Positions 18,658-26,942 of a stretch of DNA of 64,000 nucleotides are shown piece by piece. Source of the stretch: an uncultured Nitrospirota bacterium. GTDB lineage: Bacteria > Nitrospirota > Nitrospiria > Nitrospirales > UBA8639. The notes under the pieces were generated by a model, which made no database searches, was not told the origin of the DNA, and worked only from the letters and a program-made list of their open reading frames with translations. The stretch spans positions 62,001 through 126,000 of the forward strand of contig CAKZPV010000004.1 of the NCBI GenBank assembly GCA_937139405.1, in the 5' to 3' direction. The stretch's first letter is position 1, and every line of letters begins with the position of its first letter. The translations under genes and the position numbers were made by a program.

Positions 18658-19020
18658 CTAATCCATAGTACCAAGAGCCGTGACTCGAGCCATGGTCTTC
18701 TTTGCACACCCAGTATTCTGATCTTTTCCTGGTGTCTTGCTCGGCATATACCACACTTTCAAGTTCATATCGTAGGCTCTCGCCATTAATATCATTTTAA
18801 GCATATTTTGCCCTTTAGATGTGGTTGCATCAAAAACAAAATGTCTTCCGTAATGACTACAAACGTCATCTGGGGGAGCATCGGTTCTAAATTCAATGGT
18901 TTCCCCAGAAATGATGAACGTTGGATGGACATCACTGGCAAATGCCGCTAAAGATTGAGATATGCTGCCCCCTAAGATGAAAATCGGAACACATAAAATA
19001 ATGAAGGTCATTTTCCTCAT
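18658..19020 (-). CDS. Hypothetical secreted protein
   Basis: 120 residues. Signal peptide MRKMTFIILCVPIFILGGS... ending near SLA/AFA; mature domain of ~95 residues with two Cys, a strand-rich start FIISGETIEFRTDAPP, then HFVFDATTSKGQNMLKMIL and LKVWYMPSKTPGKDQNTGC. AAGGAGAT precedes ATG 19020. It lies 48 bp upstream of the preceding secreted gene on the same strand, probably co-transcribed. The architecture of a small oligomer-forming secreted domain is reminiscent of subtilase-cytotoxin B-like families, but that is a guess from shape, not from matching motifs. Confidence 0.72.
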   Translation of the reverse strand: MRKMTFIILCVPIFILGGSISQSLAAFASDVHPTFIISGETIEFRTDAPPDDVCSHYGRHFVFDATTSKGQNMLKMILMARAYDMNLKVWYMPSKTPGKDQNTGCAKKTMARVTALGTMD

Positions 19021-19392
19021 GGCTCGATCTCCTTCTTTCAAATAGCTATGTGGGGAAATTCATGATGAAATTATTTTCTTAATGCTCACAAAAATGTTGT
19101 TCTCGTAGAACTACATTTCAAAAGATTGTGCGAGAAAGATCCGAAGAAATTTGTTTCTGTCAACTAGGGGGTATAATGACCCCTCGATTCATACTCCAGC
19201 AACAACACAATTCTTCCAGGCAATCAAGTTTTTCCGAATGCTGACTCCGGGTTAGTAGGTCTTCAGTCTTTGTGAAAATGACCCATTGGCCATAGGGTGT
19301 TTTTCCAGAGACTAATTCAAATTCTACTGGCTTCTCACCCACAGCATGAGTTGACAGGTGGATGTCGCCCCTTTTATTGGAATGAAGAGGAT
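19021..19392. other. Intergenic, no feature seen
   Basis: Upstream region of the secreted-protein pair; a promoter is expected near 19030-19120 but no clear boxes were found. No gene supported. Confidence 0.35.
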
Positions 19393-19833
19393 TTAAAACG
19401 GTACCGTGAATTTCTCATACGATATTTTTGCGGAATTTACTAGGGCGACGTTCACCCTTGTAAGTCTTCGCTTCTCCTCATTTGTAAGGAAATCAAACTC
19501 TCTCACATCAAGAATAGCTGTAGTGGGACCCGCTTCAAGAATTTCCGGGCAGACACCACCCACTGTCTTTTTGAAATCCGAGTCGAAGAAGGGCTCTTTG
19601 GATGCATGATCAAATTGATACCATTGATCTGGATATTCGAATCGCAATGCGGTCTTACAGACAGTGATAAACCCGGTCGCGCTATGATGTCTGCATTCGG
19701 CCAGTAGCGGACTAAGGATTAACGGAATTTTAGAAGAGTACTGGCCAGAATTGTCATAGGTAATATTATCACTCATTAATACGGAAATAGCTGTAGGATA
19801 TTCGTAATGGAAGACTCCAGTCAGACCTTCCAT
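19393..19833 (-). pseudogene. Unrecognised reading frame interrupted by half a MITE
   Basis: Open frame of about 147 codons that follows the ATC-hydrolase gene on the same strand. It has coding-like pieces, FHYEYPTAISVLMSDNITY at the start and FDHASKEPFFDSDFKKTVGG with TTAILDVREFDFLTNEEKRR later, but the middle (PLLAECRHHSATG) is simply the translated right half of the palindromic repeat at 19686-19712. No signal, membrane segment or known motif. It has no ribosome site at the first ATG. Most likely a composite left by a repeat-mediated event, joining fragments of one or two older genes; it could also be a real gene that tolerates the insertion. Confidence 0.4.
19686..19712. repeat. Half copy of the palindromic MITE-like repeat
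   Basis: GATGTCTGCATTCGGCCAG then TAGCGGAC: the right half of the 52-bp repeat with one base change, no left half. It lies inside an open reading frame. Confidence 0.65.
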
Positions 19834-19909
19834 AATCACTTGCAGGTTACGCGTGAAGCTTTGACAGAATACAACCACCCTTTTTAAGTTCGGAAGATGG
19901 GCAAGGAGA

Positions 19910-20647
19910 CTATCCCTCGTTTTTGTGTATTTTCTCAATCGTTTTCTGCACCTCAGGAGTTTTGGAGGAAATTTTCGTTTCCTCTCCTTTCTTAAAACGG
20001 AAATCGCAAGAGTGACAACCATCGGCAAGAGTCTGTGTCCTGATAAGCCCCCATCCCAAAGCATCGCTCAAAGCAATGTCTGACATACATACGTATGGGG
20101 CGAACTCCTCTCCACCGTGCTTTTTTACAAAATTGAGATTGCCACATTGAAGGTAGTTGACGCCAAGATCGAAATCGTTTCCCTTCCCAATAAGATACTC
20201 AATCTCAAAGTCGCCGAAATGAGCCTTCTCCTGTTTCAGGGCTCGCTTCTTCACAATTTCCTTCACAAGGGATGAAAACATAAATTGCTTCAACAGCCAC
20301 CGCTTCCATCGAGGAATCTTCGCGACTCTCATACGCAGCGCCTGGTGACACAGTTCCCAAGTCTCTTCAGGTGGCTTCCCCATTTTCTTCATCACCTTAT
20401 AAGCCGCGAGCTCTTGGGCGGTAACAAGGAGGAAGATGTTCAACATCTTCGCTCGCGCCCCTTTAATAAAAGGAATCTCTGGAATAAGTTTCTCATATTC
20501 CTGACGGATCTCTTCCTTTAGCGTGCTGGAAAACTCTTTCCCATAGCGGTTGGCAAGGGAATCTTCCATAAAAGCTGCTGTGTGGTCGAAATCCTTTAGC
20601 AGCGCTCCTCTACGCCCTATGTAGTAGCCCATTATTTGATCGGACAT
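19910..20647 (-). CDS. ATC hydrolase family protein (L-2-amino-thiazoline-4-carboxylate hydrolase-like)
   Basis: 245 residues. Belongs to the ATC_hydrolase family: helical N-terminal half (DYFIGRR-like start YYIGRRGALLKDFDHTAAF), middle FGDFEIEYLIGKGNDFDLGVNYLQCG, and the C-terminal signature with SDIALSDALGWGLIRTQTLADG then CHSCDFRFKKGEET. The founding enzyme hydrolyses the thiazoline ring on the way to L-cysteine, but most members have unknown substrates. Cytoplasmic, no signal peptide. Weak ribosome site. The gene lies between the composite frame and the IS30 element and may be cargo of the accessory region. Confidence 0.85.
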   Translation of the reverse strand: MSDQIMGYYIGRRGALLKDFDHTAAFMEDSLANRYGKEFSSTLKEEIRQEYEKLIPEIPFIKGARAKMLNIFLLVTAQELAAYKVMKKMGKPPEETWELCHQALRMRVAKIPRWKRWLLKQFMFSSLVKEIVKKRALKQEKAHFGDFEIEYLIGKGNDFDLGVNYLQCGNLNFVKKHGGEEFAPYVCMSDIALSDALGWGLIRTQTLADGCHSCDFRFKKGEETKISSKTPEVQKTIEKIHKNEG

Positions 20648-20742
20648 TTTATCTACTTTCGATATATAAGGTTTCTTATAGGTTAAGACCCCATTAGGAT
20701 GGGCTTTTCCCCCTTCTACAGAGGTGGGGGATTAAGTCAAGT

Positions 20743-21995
20743 GTCCGCCTTGGGTTGTGAGTTCAACTGGTCGCTGCAACACAGGCATGAAATTTCTCTG
20801 CTGGTGTTTCGTAGTCTAATGTTTTACGAGGGCGTTCGTTCAATTGCCGCGCCACTGTATTCAGCTGAGCTTGCGTATAGATGGATAAATCGATGCCTTT
20901 GGGCAAGTACTGCCTGAGCAGCCGGTTCGTATTTTCATTGGAGCCCCGTTGCCACGGACTCTTCGGATCACAAAAGTACACCGCAATATCGGTCGCGAGG
21001 GTGAAGTCACGATGCTTCGCCATTTCAGTGCCTCGGTCCCAGGTCAAGGATTGATACAGTTCGGTGGGGAGGCGCCGGGCATGTTTAATGAGAGCTGCTG
21101 CGACTGTTTCCGCATTCTTCTGTTCTATTTTGGCCAGCATGACATACCGCGACTGGCGTTCGACTAACGTCGCAATAGAGCTGTTGTGGGTTCCGGCAAT
21201 GAAATCGCCTTCCCAATGACCGGGTATGGCGCGATCTTCGACGGAGGCTGGCCGTTCACTAATTGGGACGGCATTCGTGATCTTCCCCAGGCCTTGTTGC
21301 TTCAGACTCGCATGCTTCGATCGGCGAATAGCTCGTTTGGTTCGGAGACAGGCCTGCAGCTCCTTCTTCAAGACGCCTCTGGCCTGAATATACAGGCTGC
21401 GATAGATGGTTTCGTGGGACACGCGTTTTTCCTCGTGATCAGGGTATCTTCGCTTCAACCACCCGGCGATTTGCTGGGGAGACCACTGCTGCTGAAGTTT
21501 GGCCGCGACGACGTTCGCTAAGGAGCGATGACGAGCCAGCTTGCACTGTTTGGGCCGGTGCGCTCAATCCCAGGCAGCTTGCTCTGACGGTGCGGCTCTA
21601 TAGCCATCATACCCCCCATTGCGCTGGAGTTCACGGCTGATCGTGGAGGGCGAGCGCTTCAACCGACGAGCCATGCAGCGCATGGACTGCTGGCTGGCGA
21701 CCCCACGGGAAATCTCTTCGCGTTCCGACAGGCTCAGAGCTACTCGTGACCGGGTTCTCGTGGGAGGGCGAATCCCACCACTGAGCTGAAGTAGAGGATA
21801 AATCGAAGAGGACTCTCTTTCAAAGAGGCGGCCAATCGAACTCATGGATTCGCCACGCTGCCAGCGATCCCAAATGTCCGCTCGTTGTTTGGCACTCAAG
21901 TAGAGGCGGGTTCGGCGTTTCATCGTCACACTCCATCTCTAGAAGATAAGATAAAGTGTTGCGTTGATCAATTGAACTCACAGTCATAAGCGGAC
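20743..21995 (-). mobile_element. IS30-family insertion sequence
   Basis: Element of about 1,253 bp. Left terminal repeat GTCCGCCTTGGGTTGTGAG (from 20743) continues TTCAACTGGTC; the right end (to 21995), read inverted, is GTCCGCTTATGACTGTGAG then TTCAATTGATC: roughly 23 of 29 matching. The sole gene is a transposase read right to left. Target duplications could not be assigned with confidence. The terminal TGTCCGC(T/C)TTGGGT also begins the 52-bp MITE-like repeats nearby. Confidence 0.88.
20763..21929 (-). pseudogene. IS30 transposase with one in-frame TGA
   Basis: 388 codons in one frame split by a single TGA at 21564-21566. N-terminal part (121 codons) holds the IS30 helix-turn-helix, e.g. 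LSAKQRADIWDRWQRGESM and RRLKRSPSTISRELQRNGG. The C-terminal part holds the DDE core: WSPQQIAGWLKRRYP, VSHETIYRSLYIQARG, GHWEGDFIAGTHN (first D), LTWDRGTEMAKH (second D) and SPWQRGSNENTNRLLRQYLP (E). The TGA stands where homologues have Arg (AWD-stop-AHRPKQCKLA), consistent with a C-to-T change in CGA. No frameshift. Inactive unless read through; the first fragment could still bind the ends as a regulator. Confidence 0.87.
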
Positions 21996-22129
21996 GGCTA
22001 GTCGAAAGCTCGCGATGACACCTAAAAAATTGCACCACCACATCGCCTCCACGCAACTGTTCGCTGCATAAAACCTTCATGCTTATTGGAGAGGGACAAC
22101 AATGCAATAGTTTTCCTAGCCGTATGTGT

Positions 22130-22693
22130 TCATTGCGGATACTGGTGCTCACGGCAGATTAATTGAATCTCTTGGACGCTCAAGGGTTCTTGCGTCAATC
22201 CACAGACTGCTCCTTTCACCTGTGGTTCGTTAAATCGGCACGTCTGACAAGCCGCAAATGTCTTTCGTTTGTTATGATACTGCATCCCACGCAAGGTTGA
22301 GCGGAGAACCTCTTCCAGTTCACGAACCTTGACAGAGCTGGTCAACTTCAGTGCCGCTTCCAGGCCTTTTGCCGGAAAGGATTGCTGAATGAGCTTTCTT
22401 CCCTTCACGGTTGGGGCGAGATGAACAACCCGTTTGTCCTGCTTGTCCTGTTGTTTCCGCAAGAAACCCTTCTGCTCTAAGACCTTGAGCGTTTGAGAGA
22501 CCGTTCCCTTCGTTAGCCCAAGATACTCCCCAACAGCTTGCGGCGTATCGGAATAGCGATTGCATTGCGTCAGATAGGTTAAGGCCTCGATTTGCACGGG
22601 CTGCAATCCAAATTTCAGACCAAACGTCCGCATCTCTATTCGAAAGAGATTGCTCAGTCGCTCCAAAATGTCATGTGTGTCTCGTACGCTCAT
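22130..22693 (-). CDS. MarR-family regulator with C-terminal Cys cluster
   Basis: 187 residues. MarR winged helix: GLQPVQIEALTYLTQC, then EYLGLTKGTVSQTLKVLEQK (recognition helix, 57-76) and wing KDKRVVHLAPTVKGR. After the dimerisation helix comes an extra 40-residue tail with Cys149-x2-Cys152, Cys164, Cys180 and His183, a likely zinc or iron-sulfur site not found in ordinary MarR proteins. ATG 22693 has no good ribosome site and may be leaderless. It is divergent from the thioredoxin-like and globin genes across 113 bp filled with palindromes; autoregulation and redox or NO control of both sides is the natural reading (inference). Confidence 0.88.
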   Translation of the reverse strand: MSVRDTHDILERLSNLFRIEMRTFGLKFGLQPVQIEALTYLTQCNRYSDTPQAVGEYLGLTKGTVSQTLKVLEQKGFLRKQQDKQDKRVVHLAPTVKGRKLIQQSFPAKGLEAALKLTSSVKVRELEEVLRSTLRGMQYHNKRKTFAACQTCRFNEPQVKGAVCGLTQEPLSVQEIQLICREHQYPQ

Positions 22694-22702
22694 AGGGTAA
22701 TT

Positions 22703-22762
22703 GTATCGTCTCGATACGTAATTGACAAATACAAAACATTGTGTGATACTTCATAAAGTATC
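22703..22762 (+). promoter_or_regulatory. Promoter with two palindromic operators for the CPVC/globin unit
   Basis: TTGACA at 22722-22727 and GATACT at 22745-22750 with 17 bp between them form a sigma-70-type promoter towards the thioredoxin-like gene. Operator 1: GTATCG-TCT-CGATAC (22703-22717), upstream of the -35. Operator 2: GATACTT-CATA-AAGTATC (22745-22762), overlapping the -10. Both share a GTATC/GATAC half site and suit a dimeric MarR repressor. Confidence 0.72.
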
Positions 22763-22806
22763 GAGTCAATACCATATATTATCTTAACTCAAAAAGGAGA
22801 GTAGCG

Positions 22807-23049
22807 ATGAAAAAAGCCATTTTCTATCATGCCGGATGTCCCGTGTGCGTAGAAGCTGAGGGTATGGTGGCACACGCGATTGACCGCAACCAATATGAAC
22901 TGGAAATTGTCCATTTTGCCCAACACCCCGATCGAGTGTCCGGGGCCGAAGCGGCCGGAGTCAAATCAGTCCCTGCCTTGGTACTGGATCATCAAGTATT
23001 TCACATCAATTTTGGTGCATCCATGGCCGATGTGAAAGGTGCCTCGTGA
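22807..23049 (+). CDS. Thioredoxin/glutaredoxin-like protein with CPVC motif
   Basis: 80 residues, minimal thioredoxin fold: strand KKAIFYHAG, redox pair Cys11-Pro-Val-Cys14 at the head of helix 1, and the cis-proline loop VKSVPALVL with Pro56. No signal peptide, so cytoplasmic; size matches small glutaredoxin-like or redox-active disulfide proteins. AAGGAG seven bases before ATG 22807. First gene after the double-operator promoter; the globin lipoprotein follows 57 bp later. Likely partner is either the Cys cluster of the MarR regulator or an unknown thiol target (inference). Confidence 0.82.
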   Translation: MKKAIFYHAGCPVCVEAEGMVAHAIDRNQYELEIVHFAQHPDRVSGAEAAGVKSVPALVLDHQVFHINFGASMADVKGAS

Positions 23050-23106
23050 GTGTTCACAGTTAAACCATATTTTATTGTTCACTGTAGAAAAAGAAGGAGA
23101 AAAAAG

Positions 23107-23565
23107 ATGAGTTTATTTGTGAGAAATTTCTTTATGTATGCGGCAGCGGGTCTGTTGATGACTGTCGTAGCTTGTTCGACGACCGAACCGCCAATCGGTA
23201 AGGCCTCTTCATCATTGTACGACCGGCTAGGAGGCAAACCGGCGATTACGGCCGTCGTTGATAAATTTGTTGGCAATGTTGCCACGGATGCACGTATTAA
23301 TGGTCGCTTTGCCACAACGGATATCCCGCGCTTAAAGGGACATCTGGTGGATCAAATCTGTTCAGCGTCTGGTGGGCCCTGTACCTACTCCGGTAGAGAT
23401 ATGATCACCACTCATAAGGGTATGGGTATTACGAATGCTGAGTTTTCGGCATTAGTGGAAGATCTGGTCGAGGCCCTCAACACATTTAAGGTGCCGGAAA
23501 CAGAACAGAAAGAGTTACTGGGTCTTCTTGGTCCGATGAAACCAGATATTGTCGAAATACCGTAA
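23107..23565 (+). CDS. Truncated hemoglobin (group 1-like) lipoprotein
   Basis: 152 residues. Signal peptide with lipobox VVAC (Cys23), then a group-1 truncated globin: SLYDRLGGKPAITAVVDKFV, FATTDIPRLKGHLVDQIC, GGPCTYSGRDM and proximal histidine His103 in THKGMGIT. Start ATG 23107 chosen because AAGGAGA precedes it and the signal peptide begins there; an upstream in-frame codon at 23050 gives a poor N terminus. Exported, lipid-anchored trHbs are seen in several environmental bacteria; they bind O2 or NO. Co-transcribed with the CPVC protein under MarR-type control, so NO or oxidative stress handling in the periplasm is plausible. Confidence 0.9.
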   Translation: MSLFVRNFFMYAAAGLLMTVVACSTTEPPIGKASSSLYDRLGGKPAITAVVDKFVGNVATDARINGRFATTDIPRLKGHLVDQICSASGGPCTYSGRDMITTHKGMGITNAEFSALVEDLVEALNTFKVPETEQKELLGLLGPMKPDIVEIP

Positions 23566-23733
23566 CGGTTACTCAATTGATTCAACAGGTGCTAAGCTCC
23601 TTGTGAGATGGATTCCATACTTGCATAGAACCACTTTTTTCAAGACAGTATGTATGATATAAGAGCGTCTTCTCGCATTGAGATTTCTCGGAAAACTTTC
23701 AGTCTGCATAGTGTGATCGTTAGATAAGGAGAT

Positions 23734-24609
23734 ATGCAATTGGCTCTTTCAGCACAAGCCGAGATAGGAACCATAGCATCGATGTGGCGATACCCTGTGA
23801 AGTCGATGATTGGAGAGGAGTTGCCTAAGGCTCAGGTCAAAGACCACGGGATATTAGGTGATCGATCGTATGCCATCCTAGACCTCTCGGATGGAAAAGT
23901 GGGGACCGCCAAAAATCCTAGGAAATGGCCGACGCTGTTTAACTGCAAGGCGACATTTGGTGAGGCAATAGATCGTAACGAAAAGATGCTGCCGGTCCAC
24001 ATCACATTGCCCGATGGTACCAAGGTAATCAGCGAGCAAGCTGATCTCGATCGAGTACTGTCCAAGGCGCTCAATCGTGCCGTCATGTTGGTCGCGACCG
24101 AGCAAGGAAGGGTGAAAGGCGTGCAGTCATCTCTTCCGACGTCCTGGGCGGCGAGTTCTGAAGAGTACTGGCCAGACATCGATGGTCGCGATCACCGGGA
24201 TGTCGTCACCGATTTCACGCTTCCCATAGGAACGTTTTTCGATGCGGCCATGGTCCATCTTCTGACAACAACCACCCTCAGGCAACTCCACAAAAGCTAT
24301 CCCGATGGATACTTTGACATCCAACGGTTTCGTCCCAATATTGTGGTAGACGTTGAAGTAGAGACGAAGAGCTTTCCCGAAAATTCATGGATTGGGCAGA
24401 CCCTGGCCATCGGGAAGGAAGTCCGTCTGAACATCACCGGACCTTGCAGTCGCTGCGTAATGACCACCTTAGCGCAGAGAGATCTTCCGAAGGATCCTGG
24501 AATTTTGCGCACGGCGCTCCAGCACAACCATGGAAACGTCGGCGTGTACGCAACCGTGATGCAAGGTGGCACTATTTGCCCTAATGATCGAGTACGGCTT
24601 GAGACTTAA
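23734..24609 (+). CDS. MOSC domain-containing protein
   Basis: 291 residues. N-terminal beta-barrel domain (IASMWRYPVKSMIGEELPKA, GILGDRSYAILD) followed by a MOSC domain with FRPNIVVDVE, ITGPCSRCVMTTLAQRDLP (conserved Cys) and NHGNVGVYATVMQGGTI near the end. Such proteins bind molybdenum cofactor or carry sulfur, as in mARC and the MOCOS C-terminal part. Start is uncertain: ATG 23734 is only two bases after AAGGAG, whereas TTG 23740 is eight bases away and may be the true start. No molybdoenzyme is adjacent. Lies alone between the globin gene and a gene-poor stretch. Confidence 0.88.
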   Translation: MQLALSAQAEIGTIASMWRYPVKSMIGEELPKAQVKDHGILGDRSYAILDLSDGKVGTAKNPRKWPTLFNCKATFGEAIDRNEKMLPVHITLPDGTKVISEQADLDRVLSKALNRAVMLVATEQGRVKGVQSSLPTSWAASSEEYWPDIDGRDHRDVVTDFTLPIGTFFDAAMVHLLTTTTLRQLHKSYPDGYFDIQRFRPNIVVDVEVETKSFPENSWIGQTLAIGKEVRLNITGPCSRCVMTTLAQRDLPKDPGILRTALQHNHGNVGVYATVMQGGTICPNDRVRLET

Positions 24610-25447
24610 TGTTGAACCTAATCTGGAAGTGTAACGGGTTGATGAAATCCCGATATCCTTTTTTTGCGATCGGATAGCAAGACATAAACCGCATGTCCAC
24701 TCTGGGTCGTGGAGGGACCGCAGATTGACCAAGTCTGTCGTACTCGCCTTTCTCTCCCCCCACTACTCAAACCCTTTTGCCAGATCCAGCGCTTCGTGTG
24801 GTCTATTCGGAGATTGGAAAATCATAGACTCCCAACCCTTGAATGACCAGGTACTGACTTCATGAGTGACCCAAGATTCCAAATTTGTGCCTCAATGAAA
24901 AAGTCATATTTCCTCTCAGAGATAGATCTCCACTCTTCTCCCGTTAGCTCGAATTGTAATATTAAGGTTTGGATTTCTTCTAACAGAAATACTTTCCCAT
25001 GATACTCTGGGCTGTAATATAATTTATTTTTCTCTTTAGCAAGCCATTGAGATACCAAACTTTCTGGATAAGTAAAACTTATATCGCGAGCATCAAATGC
25101 GGTCAGTGGAATCGTTCACTCTGAATAATCTCTTTCAAATCCAGTATATCCTTCGAGGTACATGGAAGTTCCCAATATCATATATCGAGAAAGATCTTCC
25201 GTTAAGACTCTCCTACAGCTCGCAAACAAGCTGACTTCCACTATCGAAGAGAATAATTGTGTTGTGGAAAAGATTCTTTTTGCGATCAACTGCACCTTCC
25301 AATGAAATCTACCACTTGTATGTTAGAAAATTCTGTTGAAAAATTTTTCGATAAATGAGAGTTGTATTGATCAATTCTCATATAATGTTGCTTGATGTAA
25401 GGATTGCACATCCCATATTCATTGTTATTGCTGCAGCTATGTAGTTT
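24610..25447. other. Gene-poor stretch
   Basis: Contains one plausible gene fragment (24822-25115) and, at 24694-24709, TGTCCACTCTGGGTCG, a diverged left half of the MITE-like repeat. Otherwise AT-rich DNA with no feature recognised. Confidence 0.4.
24822..25115 (-). pseudogene. Unrecognised coding fragment
   Basis: Open frame of 97 codons with a protein-like composition: ISFTYPESLVSQWLAKEKNK, YYSPEYHGKVFLLEEIQTL, WRSISERKYDFFIEAQIW. It starts right after an in-frame TGA at 25116-25118, without an ATG or ribosome site until codon 20 (ATG-like at 25058), so it is probably the tail of a decayed gene. No family recognised. Alternatively it is a short gene with an unusual start. Confidence 0.35.
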
Positions 25448-25585
25448 TTACCCTCGCCCCCTCGACACAACCCAGGCCATGAGACTGAAAAATAAACACT
25501 CGGCTACTCCCTCTTCCCAAAGTGGCGCCTGGTGTCTGAACAGCCACGCTTTTACACGCATAAATTCATTGTGATCGTTTGGCAT
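25448..25585 (-). CDS. Tiny conserved protein, twin 1 (45 aa)
   Basis: Begins MPNDHNEFMRVKAWLF, continues RHQAPLWEEGVAECLFF and SLMAW, ending VVSRGRG. ATG 25585 has GGAGG at ideal spacing (GGAGGAAAAGTC-ATG). A second copy at 27181-27321 is identical over residues 1-38 except Arg17 to Lys, and their ribosome sites match too, while the last few residues differ. Conservation of the frame, start and ribosome site between copies argues that it is translated. A short hydrophobic patch (VAECLFFSLMAW) could be an amphipathic or membrane-contacting helix. Function unknown. It lies downstream of the Tll0287-like gene on the same strand. Confidence 0.65.
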   Translation of the reverse strand: MPNDHNEFMRVKAWLFRHQAPLWEEGVAECLFFSLMAWVVSRGRG

Positions 25586-25604
25586 GACTTTTCCTCCTTC
25601 CGTT
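25471..25604. repeat. 134-bp direct repeat, copy 1
   Basis: Covers most of the tiny gene and its ribosome site; differs from copy 2 (27207-27340) at only about three positions (by eye). Same orientation. Similarity stops abruptly after the ribosome-site region and within the last codons. Confidence 0.85.
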
Positions 25605-25733
25605 CATTCCAGCTCGGCTCATTTTCTCGTATCACATCATCTTGGCTCGAAGTACATTGGATCTTTGCATTGTGAACATCGCCGTAATCATCCTCTGATC
25701 ATTTACATAAAGCCTGGATGAGCGCAATGCTGT

Positions 25734-25758
25734 AAAAAACCTCCGATCATTTCAGAGG
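25734..25758 (-). terminator. Rho-independent terminator overlapping a stop codon
   Basis: Minus strand: CCTCTGA, loop AATGA, TCGGAGG, then TTTTTT. The TGA stop codon of the Tll0287-like gene lies in the hairpin. It should separate that gene from the tiny gene downstream. Confidence 0.7.
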
Positions 25759-26319
25759 GAACTGAATAATAATGCCCCCCATGACATCGTTAAGCTTGTA
25801 ATTCTTCCGCGGACTGAGGGGGTGTTTATTGTGACAGGTTACACAGGCTTCAGAGACCGCTTTATCCGCAAAAATCGCTTTAAAGTTTCCCCTGATTGTA
25901 CTCGTATGTACTGTACTTGGATCATCCGACACCGCCTGTAATCCTATCCGTTCGATGTCCGTGGCCGGCCCATTGTTCTTATCAACAGGCCACAGGCTCG
26001 CTAGCCGGTACTTCAGACCTATTCCACTCCTTTCCACCTCAAGCCCTGCAAACTGGAGCATTTGAGCCGGAAGGGGAAGCTTGTCCTTTAGAGCCCAGTC
26101 TTCTGAAACCAGGTCTTTCCCATGATGCTGCATCCTTTCCACCACGAGTGAAGCATACAAGGTCCGGTCCGCTTCAATGATCGCATGGACATAGTCTGCA
26201 ACCACCTCTGGCGTAACACAGGCCTCGCCACTCGCTTCTTTCGCTCCCGAGAAATCCACATAGGCAACCAACACGATCCCTGCAAAAAGCGTTTGCCACA
26301 AGAAACCTGTTTTGCTCAT
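25747..26319 (-). CDS. Tll0287-like heme protein (DUF3365), copy 1
   Basis: 190 residues. Signal peptide (LWQTLFAGIVLVAYVDFSGA), then the DUF3365 domain: PEVVADYVHAIIEADRTLYA, LPLPAQMLQFAGLEVERSG, GLKYRLASLWPVDKNNGP, and a single c-type heme motif CVTCH (159-163) followed by NKHPLSPRKNYKLNDVMGGI. In cyanobacterial Tll0287 this domain is PAS-like with unusual heme ligation, suggesting a sensor or redox role. ATG 26319 has AAGGAGGT nearby, so an upstream in-frame start was rejected. A close paralogue lies at 59697-60284. Periplasmic. Confidence 0.88.
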   Translation of the reverse strand: MSKTGFLWQTLFAGIVLVAYVDFSGAKEASGEACVTPEVVADYVHAIIEADRTLYASLVVERMQHHGKDLVSEDWALKDKLPLPAQMLQFAGLEVERSGIGLKYRLASLWPVDKNNGPATDIERIGLQAVSDDPSTVHTSTIRGNFKAIFADKAVSEACVTCHNKHPLSPRKNYKLNDVMGGIIIQFPLK

Positions 26320-26465
26320 GACGGCACCTCCTTTGTAAGACCAATTGAAAAGCTTCCCAGCCTGATCCTTTATCAGTTCTGGAATGCAGTTCGTAGCCCC
26401 ACTTCGAAGCAAACCTTCTTGATTGGCACATCACACGATACGAAATCCACCATGTACAGTAGGCA

Positions 26466-26900
26466 TTAAAACATCTGTATGACTCTGATGGCGTTGAGAT
26501 AGCCTAAAAGAACATCCCTTCTGGCCACGACCCCAACGAGCTTTCCCTCTGACATTGACCACAGTCATCCGAATCAGATGCTTTGCTTCCAACGATTGAA
26601 TGCTGTTCATCGTTAGAGTCTCTGGCGACACGGTGCTAGGATTCGATGTCATCAGGTCACCCGCCTTGCCTGCTGCAAGAGACTTGTCCTCATTTAACGC
26701 TTTTAGTAAATCACACTCACTTACAATTCCAAGAAGATGGCGGTTTTGATCAACAATCGGCACACTACCCAATCCCCCTCCGGTCATGGCTTGAGCCACG
26801 GTCTACCCATCATCCTCTAGCCGATGAGCATTCACGTCATCTTGCATGCATTGTTCAGCTATTAGATTTTTGAAATCCCGGCCCCAACCATAAAATCTAC
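26466..26900 (-). pseudogene. Degraded CBS-domain protein gene
   Basis: Pieces of a two-CBS protein in several frames: MQDDVNAHRLEDDG, then an in-frame TAG, then TVAQAMTGGGLGSVPIVDQ and LLGIVSECDLLKAL, a linker to DLMTSNPSTVSPETLTMN, and HLIRMTVVNVRGK. There a one-base insertion (an A run near 26538) shifts the frame; the expected tail LVGVVARRDVLLGYLNAIR continues in the next frame to a TAA at 26466. The N-terminal codons are also out of frame. Intact relatives are about 140-150 residues and bind adenine nucleotides. At least three lesions, so a pseudogene. Confidence 0.82.
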
Positions 26901-26942
26901 ACGTCTCATGGTTTGAATCACCTTGTTCTAGGAGGTTATATG

